A stretch of 64,000 nucleotides of DNA from Heracleum sosnowskyi (GCA_030848705.1 CM061243.1:761501-825500); one strand, 5' to 3'. Shown: positions 10,538 through 22,300, counted from the first letter of the stretch. Numbers and translations are program-made. Notes: generated from the letters alone by a model not told the origin.

Positions 10538-12253
10538 ATGGCAAACACACGAAGAACAACTCGAGATACTCAAACTTCTGAAGAGTTTCCTCTCACCTCT
10601 GAGGCAGGCGCTCAAGGAAATCAACCACCGCCAACTACTGGCATTCAAGGGGCGAATATCCCCCTCACCACCACTCAAGGACCGGAAATCCCAATTTCGG
10701 TTGAAGGGACGAATCCCCTACAAATGGTCGTTCATGGATCTAATCCACAAGAGACCACTCTCCAGCAACCAATCTCCCCACTCCTTATGAATGCACCGAG
10801 TGGCCTTCAACTCCATACTACGGATCTGCCCCAATATGCAACTCAAACTCTTGGGATGCCAAACTATGGCATGCCTCCTCGACCCGTAATGGGCATCAGT
10901 GGTCTCAACCCCACTTACCATGAAGCATATGTTCCCCCTTACATACAAGGTCTGGGACCCCAAAACCAACAAACTCAAACTCGAAGGACCCATTTGATTC
11001 AAGACTACTCGGGCACCTATACTGAGGACGAGAATTATTCATCTGAAGAAGAGAAGGATGTTGCCCCAAAGAGGAGACATTCTTCCCAAACAAATCGGGA
11101 ACAACCCCAAACTACTAAAGAAAAGATTGCGGCCCACAAGGCAGAGGCTGCAAAGCTCAAGAAATTACTGGCAGAACAGGAGGCCGCAAAAGCACAAAGC
11201 CAAGCAACTGGACGAGTCCCGATAATCAACCTGTACCCAACACCAAGAAGAACCAAGAGGGCTGAAGCCCCAAAGGGTGATCCTAGTGTTTTGTTGCCCC
11301 TGGGAGATCCTGATGATCCTACGCCACCGTTTACTCAAGACATCATGAAAGCTACCATATCCAGGAAATTCAAGATGCCAACAATTAAAGCTTACGATGG
11401 AACGGGAGATCCCGCAAATCACGTAAGAACCTTCTCCAATGCACTGCTGTTGCAACCAACCAACGATGCGGTCAAGTGTAGGGCGTTTCCGCAAACCTTG
11501 GCAGGCATGGCCCAACGTTGGTATAGTCGTCTTCCTCCCAACTCTATTGGGTCTTTCAAGGAATTAAGTGAAGCATTCATAAATCAATTCGTTAGTGGAA
11601 GGGTGCACGAGAAAAGTTCTGCATCACTCATGGGAATCCAGCAAGGAAATAATGAAGCTTTAAGGGATTACATCAACCGATTTACCCGGGAAGCTCTGAA
11701 AGTTCCGGACTTAGAGGACAAAGTAGCTATGATAGCCTTGCAACAAGGAACCACTGATGATCACTTCAAAAGATCATTGGCAAAACATCCACTCGAGAGC
11801 ATGTTGAAGCTCCAAGATAGAGCCGGAAAGTACATCAAGGCTGAAGAAAGCATGATAAAATATGAACCCACTGCTGGTGGCAGTGGAAATTCAAAGAAAA
11901 GAAAGGAAACTCAGGAGTACGACGTCAATGAAAAGTTTCCCAGAATGTCAAACGATTCTGATTCTCCACCCAAGAGGAACAATTTTGGGCCAAAGTTTAC
12001 GGAGTATGCAAGATTGAACACTCCCAGGAACCAAATTCTGATGGAAATAGCAAAGGAGGAGGATCTCCGATGGCCGAAGCCACTAAGGACTGATATGTCT
12101 AAACAGAATCAAAACCAATTCTGTCGGTTCCACAAGGAAGTCGGTCACGACACCGACGATTGTAGACAATTGAAAGATGAGATCGAGTTTCTGATACAGA
12201 GAGGAAAGCTCAATAAATTCACTATGGATGGAAATCAAGGGAGTCAAAGATGA
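10538..12253 (+). CDS. gag: Tat gag polyprotein (capsid region, zinc knuckle)
   Basis: The ATG at 10538 (MANTRRTTRD) is preferred over the upstream in-frame ATG, which lies in the LTR. The product is about 571 residues. It has a Gln/Thr/Pro-rich N-terminal third, a Lys/Glu-rich helix, then the retrotransposon gag domain (MPTIKAYDGTGDPANHVRTF to about KYIKAEE, 11375-11860), which builds the capsid. Near the C-terminus a Tat-type knuckle CRFHKEVGHDTDDC (about 12121-12162) would bind RNA. The TGA at 12251-12253 appears to be a nonsense mutation, because the same frame continues open into the protease domain; originally gag and pol were probably one frame. No zinc or capsid residue is obviously lost. 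Confidence 0.9.
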   Translation: MANTRRTTRDTQTSEEFPLTSEAGAQGNQPPPTTGIQGANIPLTTTQGPEIPISVEGTNPLQMVVHGSNPQETTLQQPISPLLMNAPSGLQLHTTDLPQYATQTLGMPNYGMPPRPVMGISGLNPTYHEAYVPPYIQGLGPQNQQTQTRRTHLIQDYSGTYTEDENYSSEEEKDVAPKRRHSSQTNREQPQTTKEKIAAHKAEAAKLKKLLAEQEAAKAQSQATGRVPIINLYPTPRRTKRAEAPKGDPSVLLPLGDPDDPTPPFTQDIMKATISRKFKMPTIKAYDGTGDPANHVRTFSNALLLQPTNDAVKCRAFPQTLAGMAQRWYSRLPPNSIGSFKELSEAFINQFVSGRVHEKSSASLMGIQQGNNEALRDYINRFTREALKVPDLEDKVAMIALQQGTTDDHFKRSLAKHPLESMLKLQDRAGKYIKAEESMIKYEPTAGGSGNSKKRKETQEYDVNEKFPRMSNDSDSPPKRNNFGPKFTEYARLNTPRNQILMEIAKEEDLRWPKPLRTDMSKQNQNQFCRFHKEVGHDTDDCRQLKDEIEFLIQRGKLNKFTMDGNQGSQR

Positions 12254-15223
12254 AACTATGAAAGAAAAGATTACGACAGAAGGGACAACGATCAAGATCG
12301 TAATCCCAAACCCCGAGGGCCAGTCATCAACATGATATTCGGAGGACCAACTGATGTTGGGTCCTCCCGAAACTCAAGGAAAGCATACGCCCGAGAGGTA
12401 ATGACCGTGGTTGGAGAAGCATCGAAACGTGCCCGAACAGAAATATCAATAGGTTTTGATGATTTTGACTTTGAAGGAGTGAAGTTTACCCACGATGATC
12501 CATTAGTCATCGTACCTGTGATATGGAATTCTGAAACAAAGAGAGTTTTGGTCGACAATGGAGCTTCAGTGGACATCTTGTTCCATGATTCTTTTATCAA
12601 GATGGGTTATACTGACTCTCAGTTAACACCCTCGAATATGCCCATATATGGATTCAATGGAGTGGATTCAAAGGTGGAAGGCATTATCCAAATCCCAATG
12701 ACAATGGGGCAATGGTCAAATACGTCTACTCAGATGTTGAACTTCATAGTTTTAAAGGCAACTTCGACCCACAATGCAATCCTGGGAAGGACGGGTCTTC
12801 ATGCATTCAAGGTCGTTGCCTCATCTTATCATCTGAAAATCAAGTTCCCAACGAGGAATGGAATTGGTGAAGAACGGGGAGACCAAAAGATGGCTAGAAG
12901 CTGCTACGTAGCCGCGTTAAGTCCTGATGGAATCGGGGGGCAGGTTCTCCCAATTGAAGATATGGATACTAGTGATAATGAGGACCGAAAAGGGAAACGA
13001 GCTGAGGATTTAATCCCAATTCTCTTAGTCCCTGGTGAACTGGAGAAGGTGACTTATGTTGGAGCACTATTGCATGAACCATTGAAAAGCAAGCTAATAT
13101 CTTTTCTTCAAGAGAACAATGACGTTTTTGCTTGGACAGCGGCGGACATGCCAGGGATTGATCCCTAGTTGATAACCCACAAATTAAATGTGAATCCTGA
13201 AAGGAAGACGGTGAAACAGAAGAAGAGAAATTTTGCTCCAGAAAGGCAAGAGACCATTAAACAAGAAGTAGAAAAGCTTCTAAAGGTCGGGTTCATTGAA
13301 GAGATACAATTCCCAGAATGGTTGGCTATCCCGGTGATGGTCAAAAAAGTCAATGGAAAATGGAGAGTGTGTGTAGACTTCACCGATTTGAACGATGCAT
13401 GTCCTAAGGATTGTTTTCCTTTACCAAGGATTGATGCCCTAATAGATGCCACTGTTGGCCACGAGATGCTAAAGTTTTATGGATGGCTTAAGTAGATATA
13501 ACCAAATCAAAATGCACAAAGATGACATCTCCAAGGTATCATTCATCACTGACTTTGGTGTTTTCTGTTATCTAGTCATGGCATTTGGACTTAAGAATGC
13601 AGGTACAACATACCAAAGGTTGGTGAACAAAATTTTTGAACACCGGATTGGAAAAACCATGGAGGTCTATGTGGATGACATTTTGGTTAAAAGCCTCGAT
13701 AAGGCCGATCATATAAACAATCTACGAGAAGCGTTTGAAGTGCTGAGGCACCACAAGATTATGTTGAATCCACCTAAATGTGCCTTTGGTGTAGGCTCAG
13801 GGAAGTTTTTAGGCCTGATGGTTTCCAAGAGAGGAATCGAGGCTAACCCCTACAAAATCAAAGCGATCCTGGACATGGAGCCACCACGAACCGTCAAGGA
13901 TGTTCAGAAACTGACGGGAAGAGTGGCAGCATTGGGAAGATTCATCTCCAAGTCAGGAGAGAAGTGCTTACCTTTCTTCAAAGCACTTAAGAACGTGAAA
14001 ATTTTGAGTGGACAACTGAAAGTCAGGAGGTCTTTGAGGCCTTGAAAAGGTACATGGCTGAGGCACCACTGTTGGAAAAACCAAAGCCAGGAGAAACTAT
14101 CTATTTGTGTTTGGCGGTTTCTAACACAGCCTTTGGAGCTGTTTTGGTAAAAGAAGAGTTGAAGGTTCAGAAACTCATTTACTACGTAAGCAAGATTCTA
14201 CATGGGGCAGAAATAAACTACTCTACGATAGAGAAGTTTGCCTTAGCCTTGATAATGGCCTCAAGAAAGCTACGCCCAAACTTCCAGGCACACAAGGTAG
14301 AGGTCTTGACCAATCAGCCTCTAAGAAACATCTTGCATAACCCTCAAGTTAGTGGAGGTTAATCAAATGGGCTATTGAATTGGGAGAATTTGACATCAAG
14401 TATAAGCCTCGAACGACCATAAAAGCTCAAGCACTCGCTGACTTCATGGTTGAATGCACCATTGACAACCAAGAAGTCGGGGGGTAGGAAGTAATAGTGG
14501 AAGACAAGAAAGATGAAGACATGGTGTCCAAAGAATGTTGGGTGTTCTATTTTTATGGAGCATCAAAAACAAAATCAAGTGGAGCAGGTTTGGTGCTACA
14601 AAGTCCTGATGGATTTCTCATAGAGTATGCACTACAACTGGACTTCCCAACGACTAACAACGAAGCTGAGTACGAAGCCCTGATAGCTGGCTTAGGGCTG
14701 GCTGGAGCCTTGAGAGTTAAAACTCTGAAAGTGTGTGGAGACTCGAGGCTAGTGGTTTCCCAAGTAAATGGGGAGTTTGAAGCCAGAGATGAAGTCATGT
14801 CCAAGTACCTAAAACTTGTCAAGGTCATCATGACTCAGTTTGATGAATGCTATGCGGAACACATTCCAAGGGAAGAGAACATGAAGGCCGATGCCTTGTC
14901 TAAGTTTGCCTCTTCTGAAATTGAAAACTATGCAGGAAGTGTATACTTCCAAGTCTTGAAGACCCCGAGCATCAATGGAAAGTTGGTAGCACCTATTGAT
15001 GTTGCCAGCTGTTGGACGGATCCCATCAAATCTTATCTGGAAACTGGGTGGTTACCCAACGACACTTCAGAAGCACGAAAGTTATATGTGAGAGCACTAA
15101 GGTATACCCTGATTGAGGGAATCCTACACAAAAAATCTTTCATCATCCCATACTTAAAATGCTTGAGACCCCAAGAGGCAGAATTGGCCCTAAGGGAAGT
15201 AAATGAAGGAATTTGTGGGCAGC
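12254..15223 (+). pseudogene. pol: Tat pol, 5' part: protease, RT, RNase H, second RNase H (broken)
   Basis: In order: aspartic protease (LVDNGASVDILF, about 12549; DNG where DTG/DSG is usual); reverse transcriptase with VCVDFTDLNDACPKDCFPLP (about 13371) and the catalytic YVDDILVK (about 13668); RNase H (about 14042-14360); and a second, archaeal-type RNase H (FYFYGASKTKSSGAGLVLQS from about 14545, then NNEAEYEALIAGL), the Tat hallmark. The frame is broken by a TAG at 13166-13168, single-base shifts near 13480, 13995 and 14357, and a TAG near 14486. The integrase zinc domain has just begun when the Athila element interrupts after GCAGC at 15223. This copy cannot make a functional Pol. Confidence 0.9.
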
Positions 15224-16828
15224 TGATAGTGGATTTTATATCCACTAATTATCTTCCGTTCGGATCTAAAACGGATGCATGACCTTGAGTTTCGTGGTTA
15301 TTTTTACGTGTTTTTGTGTAATTCATGTAGGTGTTTGGTTGACGGCGTTCTAGTGCTATATGTGGTGTTATGGTGATAGTTGTTTAATAAAGCTAAGACA
15401 TTAAATGGTGGAAGAATGTGGGTTAGGAGCTAAGACATTCTAGTGTGAAGCCAAGGCATTCTCCAGAGGCATAAGCGCGCAAGAGCGCTTCACAGCCGAG
15501 CAAGAGCGCTTCACAGCCGAGCAAGAGCGCAGCATGGCGAGCAAGAGCGCAGCATAGCGCGCAGGAGCGCGGTCGACCGTCTGTCCACAGGCGCAGGAGC
15601 GCTTCAGAGTCGCGCAGGTGCGCAGGCGTCTTTCTGTCCAAGCGTGCAACAGCGCTTCACAAGGCGCAGGTGCGCAGTTCCCCTTCTGTCCAAGCGCGCA
15701 GCAGCGCATGTCCTAGGCGCAGGAGCGCAGTGGTGTGTATTTCCTGGTTCTTTACTTCTTTCGGGTTAACTAAAAACCTTTTGGGCCTAATTCTTTTGGC
15801 CTTGTGTAATAGTTAAGTTTTTAAACTTATTAATATTAGAAGAAGAGATTATTATCGGTAGAGTTTTTTATCTTAGAACGTACATCAGAATTCTAGGGTT
15901 CTTGAGGTGACAAGAGCTCGTTTTTCAATTTAATTTCAACCTTCAGAATTTCACTTCTCAATTGGGTTTTATTTTCTATCTCTTGTTTTTATATTTTTAA
16001 TTATTCCCATATTGTTTATTATCATGTGCAATTTCAGATCTATGTTCTACATAATTTCCATGTTAATAATTAATTCAGACATGAACTAATTCTTTTTCAT
16101 GGGGTTCCAATGGATTCTATAACGTAACTTTTGTGCTTGATTCGTGAATGATTCCGGGTGATTTAATTTCGGTACTCTAAATTTGGTTGAATTAATTTAA
16201 AGATGATTAGCTACCATCTTATTTATTCAATCCTAGATGATTGCGAAAGTGGATTCTAGGGTGTAGATGTCGCCAATTTAGCATGGGTTCTTGAGTAATT
16301 AATTATTCTTGATTTGTAGTGTGATTTAACCCATTTCACGTTGCCCCATGTAATCGTATTGATAACCTAAGCTTAAATCAGTTATATTCTCAGATTGTAT
16401 AGACATATATAATCTGAATATAATTTGGTGTCTTCTTAAACTCCATCTGTTGTGGGAATTTAGAGGTTTGATGCGAGTTTGCTGAAAGGTAGCTCGTATT
16501 ATCATTGTGTTATCTGATTAATTATTGAATTTATCACCCGAGTCGTTATATTGAGTCAGCTATGAGTGAAATTGTAGATGAAATTGGAATCCCATGTCTC
16601 TCTTGCTATAGATAATTTCTTGTTAATTCATTTTCCGATATTTCGTGCTTAGTTGATAATTTTAGAATAATAAAGACTTGAAATTGATAAATTGTCAGGC
16701 AGTAAGAAGTAATCATACTCTGTTGCATAGGCATTAAATTTGCAGTACATCTTGTCCCTGAGGAACGAACTTTTATTTACCACTTGCTATTTTGTGACCA
16801 CGTATACTTGCGTGTTTGCGAGCTAACA
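15224..16828 (+). repeat. Athila 5' LTR
   Basis: Begins TGATAGTGG and ends GAGCTAACA. It is mostly AT-rich except for a CG-rich block at about 15475-15730 built of repeated GCGCAGGAGCGC-like units. The short minus-strand frames in that block (Cys/Ala/Leu/Arg-rich) are composition artefacts. Confidence 0.96.
15475..15730. repeat. CG-rich short-repeat cluster in the Athila LTR (GCGCARGAGCGC type)
   Basis: Ten or more copies of a GCGCAAGAGCGC / GCGCAGGAGCGC / GCGCAGGTGCGC motif are separated by short spacers such as TTCACAGCCGA and CTTTCTGTCCA. Most copies are near-palindromic (GCGC...GCGC) and could form hairpins. The same block occurs in the 3' LTR at about 25694-25949. Confidence 0.9.
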
Positions 16829-16834
16829 AGTTTT

Positions 16835-16852
16835 TGGCGCCGCTGCCGGGGA
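16835..16852 (+). other. Athila primer-binding site
   Basis: TGGCGCCGCTGCCGGGGA starts six bases after the LTR. It matches the Athila-type PBS, which is described as complementary to the 3' end of tRNA-Asp. The remainder up to 16975 is untranslated leader. Confidence 0.85.
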
Positions 16853-16975
16853 CTACGGTGTTATTGTAGTTTATATGCTTGTCATCAGTGGTCGTTATAG
16901 ATTACTGACTTGATTTGTGATTACTTATCCATCTTGTGTCGCTTTGCCTTATTGTGTTTCAGGTACTAACCGTGC

Positions 16976-19900
16976 ATGCGAACACGATCTCAAACCAAGG
17001 CGGAACAAGAAAGAAAACAAGAAGGAGAAGTTGGACCGGTTGTTACAATGGGAGATGCTAATCTAAATCCAGAGGTACTTCCAAAAGCACTCATGGATTA
17101 TTCGCAGCCAAGGATAAATGACATTCAGTCAAGTATCATCAGGCCTGCAATTGCTGCGAATACATTCGAGATCAAGCCGGGAACTATCCAGATGGTGCAG
17201 AACACAGTGCAGTTTGGGGGTGGTGCAACTGAGGACCCTAATATGCACATCCGGAATTTTATTGAAATCTGTGACACCTTCAAATTCAATGGTGTTTCAG
17301 ATGATGCTGTGAAGCTGAGACTCTTCCCCTTTTCTTTGAGGGATAAAGCTAAAGGCTGGCTACATTCTCTACCAGCCGGATCAATCACTACTTGGGAAGA
17401 GCTTGCTCAAAAATTTCTCTCCAAATTCTTTCCTATGGCAAAAACAGCTGCCATTAGGAATGCTATTACTCAGTTTACTCAGACACAAGGGGAATCTCTA
17501 TGTGAAGCTTGGGAGCGTTACAAGGAGATGCTCAGGAAATGTCCCCATCACGGGATGCCAAACTGGATGATTATCAACTGCTTCTACAATGGACTTGGAA
17601 ACCAATCTAGGCCTATGGTAGATGCTGCTTCTGGTGGAGCATTGTGGGCTAAAAGCTATGAGGAGGCCTATGATCTGATTGAGATGATGGCTGCAAATGA
17701 GTACCAGAATCCTTCTCAGAGATTGCAGCAGAACAAAGTGGCAGGAGTTCTTCAAGTTGACACAGCTACTGCACTTTCAGCTCAGTTAGAGGCCCTTAAT
17801 TTGAAGGTTGATTCATTGGCTAATCTTGGGATGCAACAGGTCGCTAGCGTCTGCGAGCTATGTGCTGGTAGCCATGATACTCGTCAATGTGCCATATCCA
17901 CTGAGTCGGCACAATTTGTGAGCAACTTTCAAAGGCCACAAGTCCCAGTTCCTAACACCTATCATCCGAACAACAGGAATCACCCCAATTTCAGCTGGGG
18001 TAATAATCAGAACAATGCGCAGCAACAATCGTTTCCACCTCCTAACCAGCAGTTTGGGGGTAGGCAGTTCAACCCCTCAGGGAGCCAGCAGCAATATGCA
18101 CCGAGGCAGCAGTATCAGCCTCCAGGATTTCAGCAGAATAATGAAAAGTCAGAACTTGAAGAGTTGAGAGCCATGGTCAAAAGCCAAGCAGTTTCACTCC
18201 AGAGTCAAGCTTCTTCTCTGAAGACTTTGGAAAATCAGATTGGCCAGCTTGCTAATGCCCTACTAAATAGGCAGCAGGGAACTCTGCCTAGCAACACAGA
18301 ACCGAATCCAGGAAAGAGAGAGGGTAAGGAGCAGGTACAGGCTATCACTCTGCGATCAGGAAAAGTTACAGGGGGTTCAGATCTTGAGCAGACTTCAAAA
18401 CAGGCCGAGCTAGAGGATGTTGAAGACAAGGAAAAGCAACCAACTAAGGAGTCGGTTCCTTCAGAGGTCAAGCCTCCAGTCTACCCGCCTCCACCTTTCC
18501 CTCAGCGAATTCAGAAGGAGAAGAGGGATCAGCAATTTGGCAAATTTCTGGAGGTGTTTAAAAAATTACAAATCAACATTCCATTTGCCGAAGCTTTGGA
18601 ACAAATGCCTAGCTACGCCAAGTTTATGAAGGGGATCCTCTCAAAGAAGTTAAAGCTTGCTGATTATGAGACAGTTGCATTGACGGAGGAATGTAGCGCG
18701 ATTTTGCAGCAGAAACTTCCTCCAAAGCTTAAAGATCCAGGGAGTTTCACCATTCCCTGCACTATTGGGAACGTATCTTTCAACAGATGCTTGTGTGATC
18801 TTGGTGCAAGCATCAATCTGATGCCTCTCTCAGTTTTCTTGACACTCGGTCTTCCAGACCCTAAGCCAACAAACATTTCATTGCAGCTTGCTGACAGGTC
18901 GGTCACATATCCTCGTGGGATAGTCGAAGACGTTCTAGTCAAGGTGGATAAACTCATCTTTCCCGCTGACTTTGTCATCTTGGATTTCGAGGAAGACAAG
19001 AACATCCCCATTATCTTGGGAAGGCCATTCTTGGCTACGGGCAAAACGTTGATTGATGTTCAAAAAGGGGAATTGACGATGAGGGTGCATGATCAAAACA
19101 TCACGTTCAATGTATTTAAAGCTATGCAACTGCCAACTGAAGAGGAAGAATGTTTCAGACTGGATATGGTTAAATCACTGCAACATGAGGAAGTGAATCA
19201 GCTGTTGAGAGCAGATGCCTTGGTAAGCACTTTACAAGGTGACTCTGATTCTGAGGATGAAGAAATTGCAGAATGTATGCAGATGTTGAATGCTAACCCC
19301 TACCAGAGGAAAGTGATTGCTCCACTAACATCACTTGGATTAGCAGAGCTTCAAAAATCACAGATTCGTCTAAAGCCATCTATTGAGGAAGCTCCTGAAC
19401 TTGAACTCAAGACACTGCCGGATCATCTCAGGTATGCATTTCTTGGTGAAGCTTCTACCTTACCTGTTATTATTGCGTCTAACCTGTCAGGTAGTGAGGA
19501 AGAAAAACTCTTGCGGATTCTGAGGGAATTCAAGTCAGCGATAGGGTGGACAATTGCAGATATCAAGGGCATCAGCCCCTCTTACTGTATGCACAAAATT
19601 CCAATGGAAGAAGGGTGCAAACCTTCGGTGGAACATCAGAGGAGGCTAAACCCTATCATGAAAGAGGTTGTCAAGAAGGAGATTCTGAAGTGGCTGGATG
19701 CAGGCATCATTTATCCAATTTCGGATAGCTCTTGGGTGAGCCCGGTGCAGTGTGTACCAAAGAAGGGGGGCATGACAGTGGTAGCTAATGAGAAGAATGA
19801 GCTCATTCCAACTCGGACAGTCACAGGTTGGAGAGTTTGTATGGACTATAGAAAATTGAACAAAGCTACTAGGAAGGATCATTTCCCTCTGCCATTCATT

Positions 19901-22300
19901 GATCAGATGCTAGACAGGCTAGCTGGTCATGAGTACTATTGTTTACTGGATGGGTATTCGGGCTACAATCAGATTGCTATAGCTCCTGAAGATCAGGAGA
20001 AGACTACCTTTACATGTCCATTTGGAACTTTTGCGTTCCGACGTGTGTCATTCGGACTATGTGGTGCTCCAGCTACTTTTCAAAGATGCATGATGGCCAT
20101 TTTTTCTGATATGATTGGTATTAATGTCGAAGTGTTCATGGATGACTTCTCGGTCTTTGGGTCATCTTATGACGAGTGCTTGCACAACTTGAGCATGGTG
20201 TTGAAGCGATGTGTTGAAACGAATTTAGTGCTCAACTGGGAGAAGTGCCACTTCATGGTACAGGAAGGCATCATTCTTGGTCACAAGGTGTCTAGAAAGG
20301 GTTTAGAAGTGGACAAAGCCAAGCTGGAGACAATAGAAAAACTTCCTCCTCCTATTTCTGTCAAAGGAGTCCGCAGTTTTCTGGGGCATGCCGGGTTTTA
20401 TAGGCGTTTTATAAAGGACTTCTCTAAAATCACAAAGCCACTCTGCAGTCTATTAGAGAAGGACACTCCCTTCAAATTCACTGATGAGTGTCTGCAGGCA
20501 TTCGAGCACTTGAAGAAGAAGCTTACAACTACTCCAGTTATCACAGCTCCTAACTGGAATGAACCGTTTGAGATGATGTGTGATGCAAGTGATTTCGCCG
20601 TGGGCGTGGTGTTGGGGCAAAGGAAGATAAACGTGTTTCATGTGGTTTACTATGCTAGTAAAACCCTCAATGATGCCCAACTGAATTACACCACCACTGA
20701 AAAAGAGCTTCTTGCAGTGGTGTATGGATTCGAGAAGTTCAGGTCTTACTTGCTTGGTGCGAAGGTCACAGTCTACACAGACCATGCAGCTATCAGATTT
20801 CTTCTGGCTAAAAAGGATGCTAAACCCCGACTGATTCGTTGGGTACTCTTACTTCAGGAGTTTGAGCTTGAAATCAAGGACAGAAAAGGAACGGAAAATC
20901 AAGTAGCTGATCATCTCTCAAGATTGGAGCAAGGTGAAGGAGGCAGAAAGGATGAGACCTTAATCAATGAGCACTTTCCAGACGAGCAGTTGTTTCAGGT
21001 ACAAGGGGAAGTACCATGGTTTGCTGATTTCGTGAACTATCTGGTAAGCAACATCATCCCAGCTGAGTTTTCGTACGCTCAGAAAAAGAAATTTCTTCAT
21101 GATGTCAAGTGGTATCGTTGGGATGAGCCCTATCTATTCAAGCAAGGGCCGGATCAGCTTCTCAGAAGGTGTATTCCTTATAGTGAGACAGAGGGTATTC
21201 TACGAGATTGCCATGACACCATCTATGGTGGTCATTATGCTGGAGATAAGACAGCTGCTCGTGTGCTTCAGGCGGGGTTTTTCTGGCCATCCCTATTCAA
21301 AGATGCACATCAGTTCGTGCTGCGATGTGATCGATGCCAAAGAGTTGGCAATATTTCTAGGAGGAACGAGATGCCATTGAATAATATGCTTGAAGTGGAG
21401 ATCTTTGATGTGTGGGGTATCGACTTCATGGGACCTTTTGTGTCGTCATTCAACAATCAGTACATTCTGTTGGCAGTGGATTATGTATCCAAATGGGTAG
21501 AGGTGAAGGCCTTGCCAACGAACGATGCTAAGGTCGTGCTTAACTTTCTTCATAAGCAGATCTTCACTCGTTTTGGGACCCCTCGAGCTATTATCAGTGA
21601 TGAAGGCACTCACTTTTGCAACCGCCAGTTCACGGCTTTACTAGCCAAATACCGAGTATCTCACCGCGTTGCAACAGCTTATCATCCGCAGACTAATGGT
21701 CAAGCCGAAGTCTCGAATCGGGAAATTAAGCGAATCTTAGAGAAGGTAGTGAATCCTTCGAGGAAGGATTGGTCCACGAAATTGGATGAAGCTGTGTGGG
21801 CTTACAGGACTGCCTATAAAACTCCTTTAGGGATGTCTCCGTTTCAGCTGGTTTATGGAAAAGCTTGTCACCTGCCCGCAGAACTTGAGCACAAGGCGTA
21901 TTGGGCATTGAAAAAGTTGAATCTTGATATGACAGCTGCTGGTGAAAAGAGGAGGTTACAACTGAATGAACTTGATGAGTTCCGTCTGCAAGCTTATGAG
22001 AACTCAAAGTTATACAAGGAGAAAGTAAAGAGGTGGCACGACAGGAAATTGGTGCCCAAAACCTTTGAACCAGGCCAATTGGTGCTTCTTTTTAATTCTC
22101 GACTCAAGCTTTTTCCGGGAAAGCTCAAATCACGATGGTCAGGGCCTTTCACCATTAAAACGGTGTATCCGCATGGTGCTGTGGAAATTTTCGAAACATC
22201 ACCTGATCAAGCTTTTAAGGTCAATGGCCAGCGATTGAAACATTATTTTGGTGGAATGGTGGATCGCGGGAAAAGAACGGTGGTTCTTGGTTTGATGTAA
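16976..22300 (+). CDS. gag-pol: Athila gag-pol polyprotein, intact single frame
   Basis: 1774 residues without interruption. Gag has a capsid domain (about residues 85-260) and a knuckle-like CELCAGSHDTRQC (about 292); a Gln/Asn/Pro-rich linker follows. The aspartic protease is at LCDLGASINLMPLS (about 607). Reverse transcriptase has VCMDYRKLNKAT (about 955) and the catalytic FMDDFSVFG (about 1055). RNase H starts at MMCDASDFAVGVVLGQ (about 1200). Integrase has an HHCC zinc domain ending CDRCQRVG (about 1455), then D in IDFMGPF (about 1482), D in SDEGTHF (about 1541) and E in GQAEVSNRE (about 1577). The C-terminal tail holds a WSGPFTI segment. All catalytic residues that I can check are present. 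The start follows directly on the leader and gives the typical Athila N-terminus (MRTRSQTKAE). Confidence 0.95.
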   Translation: MRTRSQTKAEQERKQEGEVGPVVTMGDANLNPEVLPKALMDYSQPRINDIQSSIIRPAIAANTFEIKPGTIQMVQNTVQFGGGATEDPNMHIRNFIEICDTFKFNGVSDDAVKLRLFPFSLRDKAKGWLHSLPAGSITTWEELAQKFLSKFFPMAKTAAIRNAITQFTQTQGESLCEAWERYKEMLRKCPHHGMPNWMIINCFYNGLGNQSRPMVDAASGGALWAKSYEEAYDLIEMMAANEYQNPSQRLQQNKVAGVLQVDTATALSAQLEALNLKVDSLANLGMQQVASVCELCAGSHDTRQCAISTESAQFVSNFQRPQVPVPNTYHPNNRNHPNFSWGNNQNNAQQQSFPPPNQQFGGRQFNPSGSQQQYAPRQQYQPPGFQQNNEKSELEELRAMVKSQAVSLQSQASSLKTLENQIGQLANALLNRQQGTLPSNTEPNPGKREGKEQVQAITLRSGKVTGGSDLEQTSKQAELEDVEDKEKQPTKESVPSEVKPPVYPPPPFPQRIQKEKRDQQFGKFLEVFKKLQINIPFAEALEQMPSYAKFMKGILSKKLKLADYETVALTEECSAILQQKLPPKLKDPGSFTIPCTIGNVSFNRCLCDLGASINLMPLSVFLTLGLPDPKPTNISLQLADRSVTYPRGIVEDVLVKVDKLIFPADFVILDFEEDKNIPIILGRPFLATGKTLIDVQKGELTMRVHDQNITFNVFKAMQLPTEEEECFRLDMVKSLQHEEVNQLLRADALVSTLQGDSDSEDEEIAECMQMLNANPYQRKVIAPLTSLGLAELQKSQIRLKPSIEEAPELELKTLPDHLRYAFLGEASTLPVIIASNLSGSEEEKLLRILREFKSAIGWTIADIKGISPSYCMHKIPMEEGCKPSVEHQRRLNPIMKEVVKKEILKWLDAGIIYPISDSSWVSPVQCVPKKGGMTVVANEKNELIPTRTVTGWRVCMDYRKLNKATRKDHFPLPFIDQMLDRLAGHEYYCLLDGYSGYNQIAIAPEDQEKTTFTCPFGTFAFRRVSFGLCGAPATFQRCMMAIFSDMIGINVEVFMDDFSVFGSSYDECLHNLSMVLKRCVETNLVLNWEKCHFMVQEGIILGHKVSRKGLEVDKAKLETIEKLPPPISVKGVRSFLGHAGFYRRFIKDFSKITKPLCSLLEKDTPFKFTDECLQAFEHLKKKLTTTPVITAPNWNEPFEMMCDASDFAVGVVLGQRKINVFHVVYYASKTLNDAQLNYTTTEKELLAVVYGFEKFRSYLLGAKVTVYTDHAAIRFLLAKKDAKPRLIRWVLLLQEFELEIKDRKGTENQVADHLSRLEQGEGGRKDETLINEHFPDEQLFQVQGEVPWFADFVNYLVSNIIPAEFSYAQKKKFLHDVKWYRWDEPYLFKQGPDQLLRRCIPYSETEGILRDCHDTIYGGHYAGDKTAARVLQAGFFWPSLFKDAHQFVLRCDRCQRVGNISRRNEMPLNNMLEVEIFDVWGIDFMGPFVSSFNNQYILLAVDYVSKWVEVKALPTNDAKVVLNFLHKQIFTRFGTPRAIISDEGTHFCNRQFTALLAKYRVSHRVATAYHPQTNGQAEVSNREIKRILEKVVNPSRKDWSTKLDEAVWAYRTAYKTPLGMSPFQLVYGKACHLPAELEHKAYWALKKLNLDMTAAGEKRRLQLNELDEFRLQAYENSKLYKEKVKRWHDRKLVPKTFEPGQLVLLFNSRLKLFPGKLKSRWSGPFTIKTVYPHGAVEIFETSPDQAFKVNGQRLKHYFGGMVDRGKRTVVLGLM

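Noticed and set aside
15423..15709. Cys/Ala/Leu/Arg-rich frames in the Athila LTR (and 25642-25928)
   Set aside because: Artefact of the CG-rich repeat cluster; both LTRs repeat it and it lies in LTR DNA.
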